DNA of 64,000 bases from an uncultured Spirochaetaceae bacterium (GTDB lineage Bacteria; Spirochaetota; Spirochaetia; Sphaerochaetales; Sphaerochaetaceae), in assembly GCA_944389505.1 (NCBI GenBank), contig CALXMP010000005.1, positions 124,001-188,000 of the forward strand, given 5' to 3'. The notes beneath the pieces are model-generated. The model saw only the letters and a list, made by a program, of their open reading frames with translations, had not been told where the DNA came from and did not search any database. Numbering within the stretch: position 1 is the stretch's first letter; every line of letters begins with the position of its first letter. The position numbers were made by a program, and so were the translations under genes. This document shows, one piece after another, positions 60,567 through 64,000 of this stretch.

Positions 60567-61660
60567 CAATAGCTAAGACCGGAGAAGCCGGGCTCCTTAA
60601 GTCCGGAAGCATCTTCCGCAGGCAGATATTCATTCCTATCGCAGCCCTGCTTGCGCTTGTGCTGTTCAATCTGATCACGGATCCATCGTTCTTTGAGATC
60701 AATTACTCCCTCAATAGCGCTGGCGATCCTGTTCTTTCGGGATATCTTATAACGATACTCGACAATGCCTCTGAGCTTGCCATCCTTGCTATCGGAATGA
60801 CGCTGGTTACAGCTGCATCCGGAGGTCAGGATATAAGCGTCGGAGCTGCGATTGCCATAAGCGGAAGCGTGGTTCTGCGTGTTCTCTGCGGTGACAACCC
60901 GCGCCCAGAGGAGATGCAGGCCTCGATCCTCACAGCATTCCTTGTCAGCTGTGTTGTCTCGATGCTGTTCGGGGCATTCAATGGAACGCTTGTCGCATAT
61001 TTCAATATACAGCCGATGATCGCTACGCTGATTCTCTATACGGCAGGGCGCTCGATTGCAGCATGGATCAACAACAACCGCCTTCCGATCATCAGCGATC
61101 CTTCGTTCGGATATTTCGGGTCATTCCTTCCTGGTATACCGATACCGACCCCGATCTTCATAGCGATTATATGCATGATCATCATTGCGCTTGTGCTTAA
61201 GTTCACGACGCTCGGTCTCTATACGCAGGCTGTTGGAATAAACCCCCATTCTGCTAAGCTGAACGGTATCAATCCGGCATTCATAAAGTTCATCACATAT
61301 GTGATCATGGGCCTCTGCGTCGCTGTCGCAGGATTCATCAAAGTCACCAGGTTCTCTACGATCAACTACTCGGTCGTTGCTCTCGATATAGAGATGGATG
61401 CGATTCTTGCGGTCGCACTTGGAGGGAATGCGCTTTCTGGAGGCAAGTTCAGCATGGCCTCATCGATTCTCGGCGCGTATGTCATACAGTTCCTTACGAC
61501 AACACTCTTCAAGTTCAATGTCTCATCCAGCGCGCTCCCGGCTTATAAGGCGGTGGTAGTTATCATCCTTGTTGTCCTCAGCGCTCCTACTGTCAGGGAG
61601 AAGCTTGGCAAGGTCTGGAAGAGCATCCAGCATGCAAGAACCGGAAAGGAGGCTGCCTGA
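60563..61660 (+). CDS. ytfT: Sugar ABC transporter permease, YtfT-like
   Basis: An inner-membrane permease (365 residues, about 10 predicted helices) of the RbsC/YtfT family. It contains LAIGMTLVTAASGGQDISVGAAIAISG, FGAFNGTLVAYFNIQPMIATLILYTAGR and the QAVGINPHSAKLNGINPAFIKF cytoplasmic loop that contacts the ATPase. It overlaps ytfR by 4 bases and yjfF by 1 base (TGATG), so the three genes are translated together. It forms the channel with YjfF as a heterodimer. Confidence 0.92.
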   Translation: MTIAKTGEAGLLKSGSIFRRQIFIPIAALLALVLFNLITDPSFFEINYSLNSAGDPVLSGYLITILDNASELAILAIGMTLVTAASGGQDISVGAAIAISGSVVLRVLCGDNPRPEEMQASILTAFLVSCVVSMLFGAFNGTLVAYFNIQPMIATLILYTAGRSIAAWINNNRLPIISDPSFGYFGSFLPGIPIPTPIFIAIICMIIIALVLKFTTLGLYTQAVGINPHSAKLNGINPAFIKFITYVIMGLCVAVAGFIKVTRFSTINYSVVALDIEMDAILAVALGGNALSGGKFSMASSILGAYVIQFLTTTLFKFNVSSSALPAYKAVVVIILVVLSAPTVREKLGKVWKSIQHARTGKEAA

Positions 61661-62697
61661 TGAAGATCGGAGTTGATAAGAAAACCAGAAGACTTGCACC
61701 GATGTCAGACACGAATCTGCTTTTGACGATAACCATTGTCGTATTCTTCGTGATGTACATAGCTGCCATGCTTTTCATCGGAAGGGGATTCCTTCGTGTC
61801 CAGACATTCTTCAATATCCTGAATGAGAATGCTGCCCTCATAATCCTCTCATGCGGAATGAGCATTGTCATGATTGCCGGCGGTATCGATATATCTGTCG
61901 GAAAGCTTACCGCTCTCATATGCATGAGCGCCGCTGTCAATCTTGATTACCATGGCGGAAGCGTCATGAGCACTGTGCTCCTTTCGCTTGCAATCGGTCT
62001 GGCATTCGGTATTGTGCAGGGAGCACTTGTTGCCTTCCTTGATATACAGCCCTTCATCGTGACGCTCGCTGGAATGTTCTTTGCGAAGGGAATGACGACG
62101 ATAGTCAATTCAACCCAGTTCAACGTCCAGAATGAAGCATTCGTTGCACTGAAGAATACAAGGATCTATATCCCGTTCCTCGGCTCAGTGAACAGAAGGG
62201 GTGTATTCGTTCCTGCCTATGTTGAGATAGGAGTCGTAGTAGCGATTGTGACCGTCATCGTACTGTTCTTCATTCTGCGCTGGACGAAGCTTGGAAGGAG
62301 CTTTTATGCCGTAGGTGGAAATCCGCAGAGTGCTAACATGCTTGGCATCAATGTCAGGAAAACAAGATTCCTTTCGCACCTGCTCTGTGGTCTTCTCGCT
62401 GGTATCGGAGGTTTTGTCTACTTCCTCCATGTCGGCTCTGGTGCTCCTTCGCATGCTACAGGTGCGGAGATGAATGCAATTGCCTCATCGATCATAGGAG
62501 GCACGATGCTCACAGGAGGTGTCGGGAATATCATAGGGACATTCTTTGGTGTACTGTCGCTCAGCACAATCAAGAATATCGTCTCGCTTCTTGGCCTGGA
62601 TGATGCGTGGTGGACGAACATTACGGTAGCAGCAATGATCTGCATATTCCTTGTTGTACAGTCCGTCGTGCTTCTCAGGAAGAACAAGAACAGCTGA
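61660..62697 (+). CDS. yjfF: Sugar ABC transporter permease, YjfF-like
   Basis: The second permease (345 residues) has LSCGMSIVMIAGGIDISVGKLTALICMSAAV, FGIVQGALVAFLDIQPFIVTLAGMFFAKGMTTIV and the YAVGGNPQSANMLGINVRKTRF coupling loop. It is closest in layout to YjfF, the partner of YtfT. It starts on the ytfT stop codon (TGATG). A terminator follows the stop within 30 bases, closing the operon. Confidence 0.92.
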   Translation: MKIGVDKKTRRLAPMSDTNLLLTITIVVFFVMYIAAMLFIGRGFLRVQTFFNILNENAALIILSCGMSIVMIAGGIDISVGKLTALICMSAAVNLDYHGGSVMSTVLLSLAIGLAFGIVQGALVAFLDIQPFIVTLAGMFFAKGMTTIVNSTQFNVQNEAFVALKNTRIYIPFLGSVNRRGVFVPAYVEIGVVVAIVTVIVLFFILRWTKLGRSFYAVGGNPQSANMLGINVRKTRFLSHLLCGLLAGIGGFVYFLHVGSGAPSHATGAEMNAIASSIIGGTMLTGGVGNIIGTFFGVLSLSTIKNIVSLLGLDDAWWTNITVAAMICIFLVVQSVVLLRKNKNS

Positions 62698-62716
62698 TCA
62701 GGAATTCATTCTATTT

Positions 62717-62746
62717 GCCGGAGGTCTGACCCGCCTCCGGCTTTTT
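62717..62746 (+). terminator. Terminator of the ytfQ-yjfF operon
   Basis: A perfect 8-bp stem GCCGGAGG/CCTCCGGC with a 9-base loop and TTTTT, 20 bases after the yjfF stop. Confidence 0.9.
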
Positions 62747-62751
62747 CCGTA

Positions 62752-62757
62752 TATAAT
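62752..62757 (+). promoter_or_regulatory. -10 box of the MBL-hydrolase gene
   Basis: A perfect TATAAT directly after the previous terminator; the -35 would lie inside the terminator hairpin and is poor. The predicted leader is only about 10 bases, with a GGAGGAAAG site. Confidence 0.45.
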
Positions 62758-62772
62758 GGCATAGGAGGAAAG

Positions 62773-63600
62773 ATGCTCAGGATAACTGCGCTGATGGAGA
62801 ATAAGGCATCTGCAAACAGGGCTCTAGTGAATGAGCATGGACTTAGCCTGCTTCTGGAATCAGATGGAAGGCGAATCCTGTTCGACTGCGGGCAAGGTGC
62901 CCATTTCATTGATAATGCCCATAGGCTGGGTATTTCCCTTCATGGCCTTGATGCTGCGGTCATAAGCCATGGGCACTATGATCATGCCGCTGGCTTCCGG
63001 GATTTCCTTGAATCCGGCTATGCTGTCCCATTCCTATCTATCGGTAAGGGGTTCTTTGATAAAAAATACTCTAGGAAGGGCATACGCTATGCAGATCTCT
63101 CCGCGGGCTGGAACGAGGCATTCGCGCTTTCTCATGGTATTGCTGTGAGGGAAATCGATTCTGATACTGAACTCTTTCCCGGTATGACTATTTTCCATGG
63201 ATTTCCTCGTATACATGTAGAGGAGATAATCCCCGAGCGCTTCGTCAGAGAGACAGAGGAGGGTATCATCCACGATGATTTCAGCGATGAGATAGCTATT
63301 GGGATCGATACTGATAATGGCCTTGTCCTGATAACAGGATGCTCCCATCCTGGTGTGATGAACATCCTGGATGCTGTAATGGAACGCACTGGTAAGGATG
63401 TCTATGCTGTAGTAGGAGGCTCCCATCTTTCTGAGGCCGATGATGTCCGAATTGCGGATACGCTCTCATATCTCAGGGCAGCAGGAGTTGAGATCGCAGC
63501 ACTCTGCCATTGCTCTGGGGCAAGGGCAGAGGAGCTTGCTGGCGATATATTCGGCGAGAAAGCTGCAGGACTAGCCGTAGGGGAAAGCATTTTCCTCTGA
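62773..63600 (+). CDS. MBL-fold metallohydrolase
   Basis: A 275-residue metallo-beta-lactamase-fold protein with the metal motif SHGHYDHAAGF (about 65-75), GCSHPGVMN and a late CHCSGARA. It resembles proteins annotated as 7,8-dihydropterin-6-yl-methyl-4-aminobenzene-5'-phosphate synthase (MptE/PqqB-like MBL family), a label often applied loosely. The actual substrate is unknown. It is transcribed alone, convergent with the butyrate-kinase-type gene; the two stop codons abut. Confidence 0.88.
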   Translation: MLRITALMENKASANRALVNEHGLSLLLESDGRRILFDCGQGAHFIDNAHRLGISLHGLDAAVISHGHYDHAAGFRDFLESGYAVPFLSIGKGFFDKKYSRKGIRYADLSAGWNEAFALSHGIAVREIDSDTELFPGMTIFHGFPRIHVEEIIPERFVRETEEGIIHDDFSDEIAIGIDTDNGLVLITGCSHPGVMNILDAVMERTGKDVYAVVGGSHLSEADDVRIADTLSYLRAAGVEIAALCHCSGARAEELAGDIFGEKAAGLAVGESIFL

Positions 63601-64000
63601 TCAGAACGCGAAGCCTGAGAATACAGGATGCCCTGTATAATCGAACGCCTCCTCCTTGCCTTCAAGCACATCCAGGACAGAGTATGCCATGGCTTCCTGC
63701 TCAACCTCGCCGGGATAAACCTCGACAGGTGCGATGAATGAGCAGCGTTTCTTTATGCCATCGATTATATCTTTGAATCTCATAAGCCCGCCTGTAAGGA
63801 TGATTGCATCAACATCCCCCTCCAGGACAGTAGCCATCTCCCCGATGGCTTTCGCAATCTGGTAGATCATGGCATTCCATATGAGAACAGCTTTTCTGTC
63901 GCCTTCCTCTACGAGTCTGTGGATTTTATTGGAATCCGATGTGCCGAAGTGGCTGACAAAGCCTCCCGAGCGCGAGCATAGCTCCTCGGTCTTCTTCTCC
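63601..64000 (-). CDS. buk: Butyrate kinase-type acyl kinase, 5' part outside window
   Basis: The last 132 codons of an ASKHA-fold acyl kinase are visible and run off the right edge. SHFGTSDSN, NAMIYQIAKAIGEMATVLEG, the phosphate-loop-like IILTGGLMRFKDII and the closing VEVYPGEVEQEAMAYSVLDVLEG match butyrate kinase, which makes ATP from butyryl-phosphate. Branched-chain acyl kinases look the same at this end, so the substrate is open. An inner ATG at 63870 is not the start. Confidence 0.85.
   Translation of the reverse strand, partial: EKKTEELCSRSGGFVSHFGTSDSNKIHRLVEEGDRKAVLIWNAMIYQIAKAIGEMATVLEGDVDAIILTGGLMRFKDIIDGIKKRCSFIAPVEVYPGEVEQEAMAYSVLDVLEGKEEAFDYTGHPVFSGFAF

Overview
The window looks like a chromosomal segment of an anaerobic, diderm, host-associated spirochaete, most likely in or near the Sphaerochaetaceae. 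This is inferred from gene content and style, not from a database match. The evidence is fermentative metabolism (AdhE, a butyrate-kinase-type enzyme, CstA, enolase), outer-membrane-type proteins with short MKK signal peptides, no visible LPS genes, a glycolipid-type glycosyltransferase, MATE pumps and AAA/PD-(D/E)XK proteins. Genes are tightly packed, with many 1-17 bp overlaps and frequent AGGAGG-type ribosome binding sites. Layout: 1-6 kb holds the end of larC, a lipoprotein gene and an FMN-riboswitch-controlled riboflavin operon (ribD, ribE, ribBA, ribH). 6-14 kb holds a Ca-type P-ATPase, an XRE regulator with an apparently leaderless promoter, rlmN with an OPT transporter, a small outer-membrane protein, and the divergent GTPases hflX and ychF. 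14.9-21 kb holds a split aconitase-X enzyme, an OYE-type flavin/Fe-S oxidoreductase, a MutT Nudix protein and cstA. 21-24 kb holds eno and a strongly expressed porin-like gene. 24-28 kb is an accessory patch: an intact AAA/PD-(D/E)XK gene followed by a decayed paralogue that a TnpB element has split. 28-34 kb holds two head-to-head MATE pumps, adhE, and a Gx/EcfT-like membrane protein beside a NusG-II protein. 35-38.4 kb holds a two-component pair, a phosphodiesterase and a degenerate Nudix protein. 38.3-44.4 kb holds a copper module (copA with a CopZ-like tail, then csoR), a third MATE pump and a phosphate transporter pair. A tRNA-Val(GAC) at 44.6 kb is followed by an AT-rich island to about 48.8 kb with PD-(D/E)XK, Schlafen/AlbA-2, XRE and YhcG proteins, resembling a defence island. 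48.8-54.5 kb holds GNAT, MFS, SGNH, Zn-ribbon and HD proteins and a glycosyltransferase/DUF3089 pair. 54.6-56.6 kb holds a DUF1538 membrane protein translationally coupled to a tandem PII-like protein. 56.6-62.7 kb holds an AraR-like repressor divergent from a ytfQ-ytfR-ytfT-yjfF furanose ABC transporter, with repeated operator-like half-sites between them. The window ends with an MBL hydrolase and the 3' part of a butyrate-kinase gene. The best candidates for new biology are the DUF1538-PII pair; the CopA-CopZ fusion with an internal start signal and a CsoR-type operator inside its promoter; the TnpB-split paralogue; the tRNA-linked island with relic and palindromic repeats; and the phased operator half-sites at the sugar transporter.
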